A DNA stretch of 64,000 nt from the NCBI RefSeq assembly GCF_958450345.1, contig NC_088784.1, positions 58,460,247-58,524,246 on the forward strand. The letters run 5' to 3'. The DNA is from Calliphora vicina. Taxonomy: Eukaryota; Arthropoda; Insecta; Diptera; Calliphoridae. The translations under genes and the position numbers were made by a program. Positions 11,238-21,909 of this stretch are shown here, in pieces (positions within the stretch are counted from its first letter, which is position 1; every line of letters begins with the position of its first letter). The notes under the pieces were generated by a model. That model had not been told where the DNA came from. It saw only the letters and a program-made list of their open reading frames with translations, and made no database searches.

Positions 11238-11966
11238 TTTGCCTTTGTGCAGATGTTTGTAATGCCCAAAAATATTAGTCTAACACCCACCTTAAAGTAT
11301 ACCTATCGACTTAGAATCACTTTCTGAGTCAATTAAGCGATGTCCGTCCGTCCGTCCGTCCGTCTGGTTTGCTGGCCGGCTGGCTGTCCATGTAAACCTT
11401 GTGCGCAGAGTACAGGTCGCAATTTTGAAGATATTTCGATCAAATTTGGTACATATTATTTTTTTGCCTCAAGGACCAAGCCTATTGAAAATGGCTAAAT
11501 CGGTCCACTATTTCACCTAGCCCCCATACAAATGTCCTCCCGAAATTGGACTTTATCGGTCATAAATGTTTAATTTATATATGTATCTCCACAAATTCCG
11601 CTCCAAATAAGTTTTATATACACAAAATTCATGTCACCAAATTTTGTTACGATCGGTCCATAATTAGTCATAGCTCCCATATAGACCCGCTTCCGAAAAT
11701 CACTTTAACGTGCATAAATCGCTTAAAAATGTTGGTAAACACACAAAATTCAACATAGTTAACTTTAATATAGACATAAATCACACGACATAATTTCATG
11801 GTGATCGGTCCATAATTGGTCATAGCCCCCATATAACCCCACTTCCGAAAATTACTCAAAAATATAAATTATTGAAATTTTAAAAGAAAATTTTTTTTTG
11901 CTCTTTTACTTAGTGTAGGGTATTATATGGTCGGGCTTGACCGACCATACTTTCTTACTTGTTTTA
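11238..11966 (+). mobile_element. DINE-1/Helentron-like repeat, near complete
   Basis: It starts TTTGTGCAGATGTTTGTAA and continues through AACACCCACCTTAAAGTATAC, a (GTCC)n core, GGCTGGCTGTCCATGTAAAC and CCTAGCCCCCATACAAATG. It ends GGGTATTATATGGTCGGGCT, TGACCGACCATACTTTCTTA and CTTGTTTTA. The TATACY..GTCCGTCC..TTACTTGTT architecture recurs at 54514 and 58731. The ORFs at 11546 (+) and 11668 (-) are shadows of the repeat. It sits inside the hAT at 9828-12257, so it inserted after it. Confidence 0.75.
11342..11364 (+). repeat. (GTCC)n microsatellite core of the DINE-like repeat
   Basis: About five and a half units of GTCC, located where DINE-1-like elements carry their internal microsatellite. 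Shorter versions occur in the other copies (GTCCGTCC near 58869). Confidence 0.8.
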
Positions 11967-12554
11967 TTCATGTATTTTTCCCTTTTTGTTGAGTCGGGAA
12001 TTGCAAAAATTGTTATTGTTTGTGTTATTATTAAAATTAATATACGTATATTTTTTTGGAAAATAGTCGGATTATTTTTTGATTACTTTTGATTATTTTC
12101 TCGTAATCGCAAATAATCTTGATTATTTTTTGATTATTTGTAATCGTAATCAATTAGTAATCAGAAATTGCTCTAAAGACAATTATATAATCCATTAAAT
12201 TATTTTTAAAAAATAATCTAATTGATTACTAATCGTAATCCAAAATTAACAGCTATAGTTGTAGCCCTTGTCATTAAGAATAAAAATTGTAAACACATAA
12301 AATCAAAAAAACTTAATCTTCAAGATCAAAATCGCAAAAAATTAAAAAAAATCAATTTTTTTACCTTTTTCCCTTTGCCTTAGAGAGGAAATCAAAATAC
12401 AGAACTGTTTGCAAAATATGAGCCTGAGAAAATGATCACTTTTTTGCAAAAATGACACCAATTCCAAAATGTCACCTTTAAAAAAAGTGCAAAAAGTGGT
12501 CAAAACTGGGAGACATGGGTCTTTTTTTGGTCTTTTATCACGTAGTGGCGTCCG

Positions 12555-12790
12555 TATATGTTTATTTTTTTTCGTGTTGTACTGTGTAATGAACTTGTTT
12601 TTTTTCTATTTGGGTTAAATCTTTTTTCTTGTATGAATTTTCTGCATTTACCGGGAATTCTGGCCCATTTTCCCGGGATTTCGGAATTGAAAATTTTGAA
12701 AACTCTAATTGGATTCATACCGACTAAAACCACCTCCATCGTCAACACCACATTCCGTGGGACAGCCATCAGGTAATATATAACGACACT
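12555..12790. repeat. CCCGGGATTT-family fragment and retroposon-like 3' tail
   Basis: CATTTACCGGGAATTC and TTTTCCCGGGATTTCGG (12646-12685) match the GC-rich motif of the hAT-related foldback at 35-36.6 kb. The following GATTCATACCGACTAAAACC and CACATTCCGTGGGACAGCCA is GC-richer than its surroundings and recalls 3' tails of dipteran non-LTR elements, from memory and unproven. The overlapping 89- and 72-codon ORFs have no domain. Confidence 0.4.
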
Positions 12791-13800
12791 GTCAGCTATT
12801 TTCGCTGCTCTTCATTTTTCATTGTGATTTCACTGCTCTAAGCTGCTTTCGAAGATGTTCTTTTAGTGATTCAATTACGTATCTTATAAATCCTTTTTAC
12901 ACGATCCCATTTTACCTCTGAATCGTTGTTATTTGCTTATTTGTTGCTTCTCAGTAAGGAGTAAAGTAAGCGCTTACAACAGCACAACAGAAAATCATAA
13001 TAAATTTAAATGTGCAATGAGCTTCCGTTTTATTTTTGTGCATTAACACTGTTGTTGCCATACAAGTTTGAAATTTATCTAAGTTTTATAAAACAAAACA
13101 CCCATATAAAAATTGTTTTAGGAAACTTTAAGTTTTTTTGAAAACATTTAAGTTTCGTGTATGTGTCTTAAATCTTTTACAGTGATTTACAGTTTTAATA
13201 CAAACACACACACAAACACACACTCATACACATAGTCTATGCAAGGTTGCGTCTTAAGTCTTTCGTTTTATTTATAAGCAAAGAAAAATAAATAAAAATA
13301 AACGAAATTTCTACTAATCGAAACCGATCATTTATTCATAATCAACGACTACAAAAAAAAAACAAGAAATATACACAACAAAAATATGCAAATTACATCA
13401 ACAGATGCCACCACAATCATGGCCAACCAAAAAAAAGCTCATTTGTCTTAAATTCAAAGTCATTTGAAAAAAGCTAAAAATTTCATTTAAACTCATAAAG
13501 GCAAAATACCAGCAACAAAAACAAAGTCAATAAAGAGAAATAAATAAAACAAATACGAGTGGGCAAAGTAAAAAAAAGAATTTCACCACACTTTCTTGTT
13601 TTTCAAACAATTTCATTTACCACTTCTTTTAAAGTTGCGAAGTGTATTGTCTATCAGTTTCTACTCCCATTTTAGCCAACAACATCTCAGGCCAACAGTT
13701 TACAACGAACCGTGCTTGAGTTAACAACGTCTTTTTTTTCACCCAAACAAGTGGTAAGACAACGCGGCTTAACAAACGTTTCGAAAAAGAAAAAAACGTT
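12791..13800. other. Unique DNA upstream of a candidate promoter
   Basis: No repeat pairs found. A short CA-rich microsatellite lies at 13199-13228 (ACACACACAC with interruptions). A-rich CAACAAAA tracts and moderately complex sequence resemble single-copy 5' flanks of fly genes. Confidence 0.4.
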
Positions 13801-13807
13801 AAGAGAA

Positions 13808-13845
13808 TATAAAAACAAGTTGCGTGAAACCAACAACCGGCAGTT
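13808..13845 (+). promoter_or_regulatory. Candidate TATA/initiator core promoter
   Basis: TATAAAAA begins at 13808 and an initiator-like GGCAGTTTTAAG lies at 13839-13850, putting the A of CAGT 34 nt downstream of the first T of the TATA box, slightly longer than the usual 30-31. No downstream promoter element is visible. The next 400 bp look like a leader. It could be the distal promoter of the gene whose coding exon is at 51198. This is inference. Confidence 0.3.
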
Positions 13846-14255
13846 TTAAGTTACGATAGAAAAAAATAAAACAAAAAAAATATTTAAGAAAAAGAAACCA
13901 AAAGAAATGATAAATTAACACCAACAAGTGTATGAAAAGAGTAACTAGTGAGTGTATGAGTGTGAGTGAGTGCATAATCCATGTAATACTCGTATGTGAG
14001 AGTGTAATTTAATACTCGATCAATAAGGAGAAGAAGAAAAAAGAAAATAAAAAAGAAATATGTACTTGTAATAAAAGTATTTCAGTGTTTGTGTGCTAAA
14101 CTTAAAAGTGTATTTGTTCACTGTGAAAAGTGAATAATCAACAACTTAACTACTCTCTCTCTCCTTCTCTCCCTATTTCCATCTTACAACTTGGAGCACT
14201 CTCGCTCTATGTAAAAGAAGAGTGTAGTAAACGCAACATCACAATATCGCAACAA
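13842..14255 (+). other. Candidate 5' untranslated exon
   Basis: A-rich, GC-poor, stop-dense and not repeated elsewhere in the window. It is followed by GA/CT-rich sequence (ACTCTCTCTCTCC at 14150 and GAGCACTCTCGCTC at 14192) like GAGA-factor sites near fly promoters. A plausible splice donor is CTAGTGAGTG, with GT at 13948. Exon limits cannot be set by eye. No open frame of note. Confidence 0.25.
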
Positions 14256-14391
14256 TAGTGCATGAATGGCGTGGATTTATCAACTTCGAAACTGAATTGT
14301 ACGTGTGTGTAACTTGGAATAAAAATATTTTTAAGTTATTTCAAAATATATACTTAAATAATTTTTCTTTATACTTATACTACATATATAT

Positions 14392-14412
14392 ACGAGGGCT
14401 GGCTAAAAAGTC
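14392..14412 (+). mobile_element. Isolated mariner-like terminal repeat
   Basis: ACGAGGGCTGGCTAAAAAGT, preceded by TATA, has the form of the terminus of some mariner subfamilies. No transposase or second terminus is found within 2 kb, so only a terminal remnant is supported. Confidence 0.4.
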
Positions 14413-14639
14413 TAAGTACAGTCTAAGAAAATTTCATTATTAGGTAGAGAAGTTGTTGGTTTGCAGAAATCAAATAGTAGCAATAGCGATTGGAAATATT
14501 AGATTACTACAGCGAATAAGAAAGCACAATTTTCTGAAAAATTTGGGCTTCATTGCTATATTTTGTTTTAAAATATTGAATTTTGGTGTCGATATAAACT
14601 AATTATCCGATTGTTAAACCTTCTTTGGGCATGTTTGGA

Positions 14640-15150
14640 CATCTTAGTAAAACTCCACGCCTGATGTCATGCCTCAAGGGAAAATAAGAACTGAAGCTCT
14701 AGACGCACGGACCTCATTCATTGGTAAATTTGTTTCAAATTCGCAGCTGACTAGAGGCTATATGTAGTATAGCGCATATCCAGTGAGCCCCAGGACTTTG
14801 TCCTGTCTGGATCATTGATGAGGTGAATTAGGTGAGAACGCTGTGGCTGTAGTTTAAAATCCAAAGCATGTAGAAGATACTGATATTTGGGCCACAAATT
14901 GAATCGTACTAGGTGTTGTTGCCGAAACAACAAGGCCATTAAAAGTAGAAGATATCAATTGGCTTAGTGCTTAGGAAACGTATTGGGGATGTGGCGGTCA
15001 TAGAGCTGGGTTCTCGTTCGAGGTTTACTGTCTGTGGAGTCAGTCCACACACTTAGACTTATCGGCTGGGAGCTTTTGAAGTTAGAGATCATATATTGGA
15101 CTGGTTTACCAGGACGGATGTAACTGCTTTGATAACACAAGGTAACAAAC
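14640..15150. other. GC-richer block of unknown origin
   Basis: Base composition is visibly nearer 45% G+C than the surrounding DNA (e.g. CAGTGAGCCCCAGGACTTTG, GGGATGTGGCGGTCATAGAG). Two minus-strand 62-codon ORFs lie inside but no domain is recognisable. Likely a decayed retroelement or ancient exon material; I cannot decide. Confidence 0.35.
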
Positions 15151-15154
15151 AAAT

Positions 15155-15975
15155 TTTAAAGGCTTTTTAAACCACTACACAATTTTCATGTATTGTGATT
15201 CCAATAGTATGTTACAAATTTCAAATTCTATGGAGAATATTTTTTTAATTTTTAAGTAAAATTATAATTTTTTTTTAGAAATTTCACCACATAACAGAGG
15301 GCAACAAAATCGAAAAATTTTGGAGGCTTTTTAAACCACTACACAATTTTGATGTATTGTGGTTCCAGTAGTACAAATATGGTCCAAATTTTAAATTCTA
15401 TGGAGAAGTTTTTTTTAAATTTTTTTTTGTAAAATTCTGAATTTTTTAGAGGGTTAGTCCGATATTATTAAAATAAACTTAGAAAAGTTTACTTTATCGC
15501 AAAGCCACATGTAATAGGAACAAAATAAGATATCGATTGATTCTTTTTGAATTTATTTACAATTAAGTGAATTTGCTCATTTTCACCAAATTTTTGTTTG
15601 ATATACATAAAATTTAGTAGTTAATGGTCTTCTTTCGATTGATTGAATTTTAAAAACATTTTCCCCATGCTATGTACAAATTTTCATATATATATTGCTC
15701 AGTAGTTTTGGAGTTATAATAACAAATTGAAGCAAAAAATATATTTTTTATGTGAAAATAGATAATTTTTTTATTTTAAAAAAATCATGAAAAATCGAAA
15801 ACGGCAGAAATTGTTCAGATTTAGGAACAAAATAGGAACAAAATGAGATATCGATCATAAAAATCGATGGATTCTTTTCGAATTTATTCACTATTAAGTG
15901 AATTTGCTCATTTTCACAAAATTTTGGTTTTTTGTTTGATATACATAAATTTCTTTCGATTCGAATTATTCTATC
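15155..15975 (+). repeat. Family C repeat with internal tandem duplication
   Basis: The block GGCTTTTTAAACCACTACAC...TTCTATGGAGAA occurs twice in tandem (15160-15240 and 15326-15410). Then comes GGGTTAGTCCGATATTATT and two copies of ATCGAT..GATTCTTTT-GAATTTATT...TTTGCTCATTTTCAC (about 15527-15605 and 15845-15925). The same blocks, inverted, make up 25040-26060, with a fragment at 28236-28325. No transposase frame. Confidence 0.65.
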
Positions 15976-16079
15976 GACATGAAATGCATATAGTACTCGG
16001 TGTCCAATGCTGGTTCAAATTGTGCGGATATATATTAAAGCAATCTTGATATGACTTTAGCAATGAAGTTATGAAGCAG

Positions 16080-16290
16080 TTCTGCGCTTTGTTGATTGAC
16101 TAGCTAGCTACGATGACAGGTATTAGATAGCCCGAGCTCTCGAGTAAGTGGTTTGTGCATTGATCTGTGCAGTCAATGTGCGAAAAGTTGCCAATTGTCT
16201 GTTCCTTGCAAGTCACACAATAGCGGTGATAGACGTATTTATTCTATCGAGTAAGGTTAGGCCTTCGAGGTAGTTACCGACATTAATATT
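16080..16290. other. Second GC-richer island
   Basis: Sequence such as GATAGCCCGAGCTCTCGAG and GTTAGGCCTTCGAGGTAG stands out from AT-rich flanks. No repeat partner in the window and no open frame of note. Possibly a transposon remnant. Confidence 0.3.
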
Positions 16291-18649
16291 AGACAAGTTG
16301 TCCGATTGTAAAATGAAAAAGGAACAAATGTTAAAGGACAACATAGATTTTAAGAAAATTTATGATTGTGACCAGTGTTCAAATGTCAAATTTGAACACT
16401 TTTTGTGTACAAAACATTGTAGAGTTCGTAACTTGTACTTTATTTTGCATTTAGATTTTAGATGCTTCCAAGTTCTAAAATTGCTTTCCGTCATCTAAAA
16501 CCCAAATGCTAAACATTTTAGTAAAATTGGATAACGTTTAGAGGTTGCACAATTTATTTGAAGGTTTAAATTTTGGGACAAGTAGCAATATTTTCAAATA
16601 AAAATAGAATACGACAATTGTTCTTAACAAACGCATTTCATAGGTATATATTTTTTAATAATTTCACTACATCTCTTTTATATAATATTAGAAATTTTAA
16701 AATTGTAAGTCAGTTTTCAAGATATTTCCACTTTTAGATTTTCACTAGAAACATATTTTTCTGAATTTTATCTCAGGAACGTGGAATTTAATTGAAAATG
16801 TTCATTAAAAACTATTTATCGTTCTAAAATATACGGATGCTTAGTTCTTAAGTGAGTAACATTTCTTATTTTAATATTTAAGGATGTTTTTTGGTTTATG
16901 ATATTTTTTTTAAAAATTCTAATTTTTCATAATTTTTATCACATGTAATTCAGTTTTTTATTGAATACTACAGAAACTATACAATTTTGTGATTAATATT
17001 TTGCATTAATTTTGGGAAAACATTAAATACTTCTTAAAATATTTATTTTTTTGAAGAATTTTTGCCAAAAAATTATTTTTCAAAATTAAAACTTTTCGTG
17101 CATGATAATTCTGATACTTAAATGTGTCTGACTTAAAAGTTATATTGAAATTAATAAATATTTGCTAGAGACATACTTTAAAAATAAAACATTTCTTTCT
17201 CATTAAAAAAATATTGAAAATTTTGCTGCAAATTTTTTAAATATTTTAAAAAGTATTTATTCTTGTCTACAAACATCCTTAAATATTTAAATAAAAAATC
17301 GTAACGTAAATTTTAAATCCATAAAGAAATTTGAAAACTTTTAGTTAAATTCCACCTGTACCCATAAGTGCTGAAAAAGTCTCGAAATATAAATTTCGAC
17401 ATATATTTTTTTTGAAATTATTGCTATTTACATCGAAATTTATTAGAGTGTATAACAGAAAGACATTCTGAGTCTATATGAATGTGCATTTTTGTGCTGA
17501 GGAAGGGGATAGCTTGGAACCGTCTGGGAAGTTTGGAGTGTGTTGAAAATCGGCTTATCTTAAATATTTTTTTGCCACAAATTTTCATAAAATTTTAGTT
17601 TATTAGCGAAATGAAAAAGGATATAACTTCTAAAATATTAAAGTGCATTTAAAAAAAATTTACATTACTATCATCAGAACTAAAAATAAATTAAACTAAA
17701 AAATGTATGACAAGTATAGCAGAAGTCTTTTAATATTACGATGCTATTAACCAGTTTAAAAATTATAGGCGCTATCTTAAATTGATCAGATTGCCCTCGT
17801 ATATGTACATATATCGCTAACATAACAAAAAAAAAACTTTCTTTTTTCTCCCTCTGTCTCTCTTACTCCTCACCACTCTGTACCATTAACTACACAACGT
17901 CTTTTATAACTTTGCACCACTATGCAAAAAATATGAAAAAAATTAAATTAAAAAAAGTAAAAAAACATGTGAATGTATTGTTTTATTAGTTAAACTTTAT
18001 TTTTATTATTAATATATAAAAAAAAACATTTAAAGCTTAAAATAGAAAAACAAAGAAGAAAAGAAAATTCATACTAAATAGTGAAATAAGTATGTAGAAG
18101 GAAACAAAAAAAAACATAAGATGAGCAGAGAATCATTAAAAAAATAAAGTGCATCCATTATTCATTGCACCCGAGTATATTTCAATTAAATTGCAAACAA
18201 TAAGAATGAATTCTGTGCTAAATAAAATTAGTTGTTGATTAAAAACAAAAGCAACAAAAGAAAACTAAGAACAAAAATTAAAAAAAATTAAATTAACATG
18301 TGTGCTAGTGTGTCTTTATGCATTTAAAAATATGCACTAAAAATGAGGTTACGTTTTTGTTTAAAAATTCAGTTTTCATCATCCGGTGATAATTTTTTAA
18401 TAAAATAAAAATATTTTTCTATTTTTATATCAGAAAACTGTTAATTTTATAAATATTTTACTTCCAAAATGGAAATGGTAGAGTTCTTAATGAAGTATTA
18501 ATGAACAAATTTTATCGATTTTATTTAGAATTTCTTAGTATTATTTGAGTTATTACGAATAAGAAAGCACTATACTGATGTAAATAGTAAATTAAAGCAC
18601 TTTGCTATTCTTTAAGATCTTGATACAACTAAAAGTCAAAATAAAAACT
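16291..18649. other. AT-rich DNA without recognised genes
   Basis: 16300-17800 is extremely AT-rich with no pairing repeats found. The ORF at 16298-16498 (66 codons, two Cys-x-x-Cys-like spacings) is not supported by splice sites or a family. 17830-18330 has a pyrimidine tract (CTTTTTTCTCCCTCTGTCTC) followed by A-rich, leader-like DNA, similar in texture to 13.8-14.2 kb, and could contain a noncoding exon. Nothing firmer. Confidence 0.35.
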
Positions 18650-20270
18650 GTTGAAATGTCCTTTCAAAAAGGACATTTAAGGATTAAAATATTCTATGAC
18701 ATTTTTTGCCGTAAAATTTCAGTGGGGTTCACCAAAGATACTAATATCGTGTCTCACATTTTTTGAAAATATCTCCAAAAACCAAGTATGATCCGAAATT
18801 TTAAATATAAATAGTCCTTAAGGAGATCTAGTTCAAGAGATATTTAGGTTTATTTATTTTTTTAATTCATCTCGATCTTTTTTTGGTTTTTTAAATATGG
18901 CGGCCCTACGGATGTTCGAAATTTTTTTTAAAAATCTGTATTTGCGATACAATTTTGAATACAATAAAAATAACATGCTAACAGTTATCTAACCCTATAA
19001 AAAGTTAAACGCATCCAAATTTGGAACATGAAAAAATTATCGTATTTTTTAAGTTTTTTCCCAAAAAAGTCCCTATATTTTTTCTTTTGTAGAACAAAAT
19101 TTTCTTCGGGACTATATAAAATTTGTATATGACTCGAAAAGAGGACCTAATGCAAAAGCGTGTAAAGATAAACTTGGCTCATTTAAGTGGAGATAGTCGC
19201 CTCCAGACTAATCCAAACTTTTCCAATTTAAAAAAAAAGTTGGTTTCAGTAAAAAATTATAAAAATTCAAAGCACTGGTCTTCGAAAAGGAATCATGCTT
19301 GTGTAGCCCTGTATCCTATTTAAATACATACAAATTTATTTTGCTATCACACGGTAAATAACGTCGCAGTAGGGTATTTTCTAAAAAAAATCAGTTTTTG
19401 GAACACATAGGACATTTGGATCTACACTTTTTCCAATTTTTGATGTATTATCTTTAAACGTTGAAATTTTAAATTAATTCAAACTTTTTATATTATAATT
19501 TTTTAGTTTCTAAGGTAAATGACATCCGAAAAATTTATAAAATTATTTGACATCACTATACTATTAAGCTCCAAGTTCTAAAGTTTTCAACAATACCAAC
19601 TACTTAGCTCCACAAAACATGCTCCCTTTTGAAAAATTTTAAAATTTTTTTTACATTCTATGCAAAATGTGTTTTGAAAAAAACTTAAAAAATACGGCCA
19701 TTTTTCATGTTCCAACTTTGGATGCTTGTAACTTTTTATAGGGATGGAATTCGGGGGGGGGGTCAAATTGACCCCTAAAGAGAGGATATAGGGGATTAAG
19801 ATCTTCCACAAAAATGATCCCCATAAAATTCCACAATATAACTCTGACAATAAGAATTCTCTCAGATATTAACTTACAACATTTTTTCCGTTAGTATAAT
19901 GCCATGGTAGGCGTTCATATTGTTCAGGTTACGATGATTTTCGTCAAACAACCCGAATGTGAACAAAAGAGCGTAATAGAGCGTAAAAATACACACAATT
20001 CATTCAGTTTCTTGATGTTGTTGTGGATATTTTATTTTTTACCCAAAAGAGCTTACAAATTAAATGCCTCTTTTTGCCTACCAATGGTATAATGCTACCT
20101 TCGATCAAAAAATTAAAACTTTGACCCACTGTAAAAAAAATTCAGACCAGCTGGACTATAAGTTTATTCTACAAAAATGATCTACTCAACATGGTCTTTC
20201 AGAATTATAGGAATTATATTCTGTTCCAATCAAAAAGTCTCAATTTGTTGGACAGTGTTTTTAATTCCTT
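18650..20270. repeat. Family R1 repeat, longest copy
   Basis: The left part (GTCCTTTCAAAAAGGACATT, TAAGGATTAAAATATTC) recurs at 30990-31075 and inverted at 35-95. The right part (TCTTCCACAAAAATGAT, AACTCTGACAATAAGAATTC, TCTACTCAACATGGTC, GTTGGACAGTG) recurs inverted at 30660-30960. It contains a run of nine G at 19750-19758 followed by GTCAAATTGACCCC. The small ORFs at 19123 (+), 19587 (-) and 19904 (+) are incidental. Class unknown. Confidence 0.55.
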
Positions 20271-20271
20271 T

Positions 20272-20403
20272 GGCTGGGTAACTTATTAAGTTTTAAACAT
20301 AGTTTAGGCTTAATCAAAGATAAAATTTATTTAATTTGTATGAATAAAATATATTTAAACATTGATTAAGACTTAGCTATGTTTAAAATTTTGTTACCCG
20401 GCC
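20272..20403. mobile_element. Short palindromic MITE
   Basis: Left arm GGCTGGGTAAC...TTTTAAACATAG..TTAGGCTTAATCAA pairs with right arm TTGATTAAGACTTAGCTATG...GTTACCCGGCC over about 50 bp, leaving a small loop. 132 bp with no coding space. Target duplication not clear. It lies at the right edge of the R1 copy. Confidence 0.7.
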
Positions 20404-20578
20404 TTATAGTTATTAATTTGAGTCTCTTTGACTCTCTTTAGAGGGACCAGTGCGTTATTTGTATGTAGAGTTTAATGTTCGGTTTTATCCGAAACAATTA
20501 TTAGCGAAGTTAAATATGCATAAATCGATCCACATCACTTTCGATTATTTTTGGTTTACGCTAATTTATTAAATAATA

Positions 20579-20945
20579 TTGGGTGCATGACTTATAAATG
20601 TGAGATTTTTTCAAATGTTTAGCTTTTATTTTGAATCACTTGTACAATATAAATTTATTCAAAGTATTTGCCATTATTAGCTTTGATGTTTTCCCATCTT
20701 TCTGGCAACATATGGATTCCGTGCCAAAAGAACTGCTCATATTCTGAGGCCAAGAACGAATCAAGCCAATATCGGATACTATATTCTGTTTCCATCGAAA
20801 CAAATAATAATCAGACAGGCACGATCTGCACTATAAAGTGGGTGAGGCAAAACTTCCCACCCATGAGCGAGCGTTGTCGTGATGGAATATTACGGTTCCA
20901 TGTCTGTCCGCGTTTCAAAAGATGCGTATTAATGGGTCTGAGTTT
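20579..20945 (-). pseudogene. mariner transposase C-terminal fossil
   Basis: Minus-strand translation recovers, across frameshifts, a TVIFHHDNAR segment (second catalytic Asp region), WEVLPHPLYSADRA (third catalytic region, where families have YSPDLAPSDY), SDYYLFRW, then WLDSFLASEYEQFFWHGIHM and LPERWENIKANNGKYFE with a stop at 20655-20657. That is the exact order of a mariner transposase C-terminus. The Asp of the YSPD motif is present, but frame breaks and the missing N-terminal half kill it. Beyond the stop, TA then TTGGGTGCATGACTTATAAA at 20579 looks like the mariner terminal repeat. Confidence 0.85.
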
Positions 20946-21498
20946 TGAAACCTATGTGTTTTTCATACAAATTTTGTCGACTAACTTTTTTCATAATTTC
21001 TCTATTTTTAAGAGGGTTTTATATCCAAAGATTTTGTAACTTCAAATATACATTTCTTTCTTTTTTGTATTAAAGCTTTTCGGTTTTGAGCAGGTGGAGA
21101 TTTTCTTTTTCATCCTTGGATCCGCGCCTGTCATAAGGAATTTTCTTATATATTCCTTATATATTCTTTCTTCTGAAATAAATTATTTTAAGGCTCTACC
21201 AAATTCTATATAAAATTTATTTTAAAAATTTTTTTTTAGTGAATACTAAAGATAGAGATTTAATTTGTGACTTTGATCAAAAGTATTGTAAAATAATGGA
21301 TATAAGATTAATTATGATTTTCTGGATTTTGAAAGTTGAAATTCTGTGATAATGCGCTTTGGAAATCTTGTAAATTAATTTATTTTTTTGGAGGTACTGA
21401 AAAATGGAATGTCAGGCTCAGATATATATTGGTATATATAAACATAGAATATTTGTTCAGATTCGTATTCAGTATGGTCAAAATTAGTACGTTACAAA

Positions 21499-21742
21499 CA
21501 AGTAAGAAAGTAGGGTAGTCAAGCCTGACAGTTTCAATAGGTTTCGCCCCTGTATGTATAAATTTTATAGAAATAACTTAAAAATTGCTGCCTGTACTTT
21601 AAGCAGAAGGTTTACATGGACAGCCAGCCAGACGGACGGATGGACGGACATCGTTTAATCGACTCAGATATTTGACTACTACTTTTTAGACTAGCACCCT
21701 CCAGTACCCTCACCAAAATGGTGGCATTGGGTATAAATATTA
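21499..21742 (-). mobile_element. DINE-1/Helentron-like repeat, internally deleted
   Basis: It begins ACAAGTAAGAAAGTAGGGTA, continues with GTTTACATGGACAGCCAGCC and AGACGGACGGATGGACGGAC, and ends with ACCAAAATGGTGGCATTGGG followed by TATAAAT. About 240 bp against 500-700 bp in other copies, so the middle is missing. Confidence 0.65.
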
Positions 21743-21909
21743 ATATTCTACAATAAAGCATATTTTACAAGTAGAAATTATACAAAATAATTCAATTAGA
21801 AAGTAGTCATTTAAAAACATAAAGGGTTTGAGATACATACATAGATAAATTATAAAAATGTCAATGAAATAGCGAAAAATTATTAGAGGATATTAAAAAT
21901 AGTCCCTCA

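Larger units (their letters stand above)
9828..12257. mobile_element. hAT-type element with TAATCAAAAATAATC arrays and 8-bp duplication
   Basis: Termini are CATAGCTGTTAA and TTAACAGCTATA. The flanks share the direct repeat AGTTGTAGCC (9819-9828 and 12257-12266), containing the 8 bp expected for hAT. Subterminal regions (about 9850-10045 and 12060-12240) are packed with GATTATTTTTGATTA-type motifs in opposite orientations, probable transposase-binding arrays. I see no intact transposase. The interior is taken up by degenerate and recognisable DINE-like DNA. Confidence 0.75.
9634..12554. mobile_element. TIR element with about 60-bp inverted ends, interrupted by a hAT
   Basis: The left end CGGTCGCCAGTACATGATAA continues AAAGACCAAAAAAAGAC. 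The right end is the inverse (GTCTTTTTTTGGTCTTTTAT then CACGTAGTGGCGTCCG). TA lies at both outer edges (9632-9633, 12555-12556), consistent with a Tc1/mariner-type duplication, although the symmetric CATATA/TATATG context could instead be part of the TIR. Its own DNA is only 9634-9827 plus 12258-12554, about 490 bp. The inner halves also pair loosely (GCAAAAAAGTGATCATTTT / GAAAATGATCACTTTTTTGC), so the original was a palindromic MITE. Confidence 0.75.

Noticed and set aside
14258..14443. 61-codon ORF just after the candidate leader
   Set aside because: No signal peptide, domain or donor; runs into a mariner-like terminus. Not adopted as the coding start.
19749..19758. Run of nine G as a G-quadruplex
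   Set aside because: Single run only; lies in a dispersed repeat, no further G-runs to form a quadruplex.
20668..21039. 123-codon plus-strand ORF
   Set aside because: The minus strand here is the mariner transposase fossil; the plus ORF is its shadow plus neighbouring DNA.
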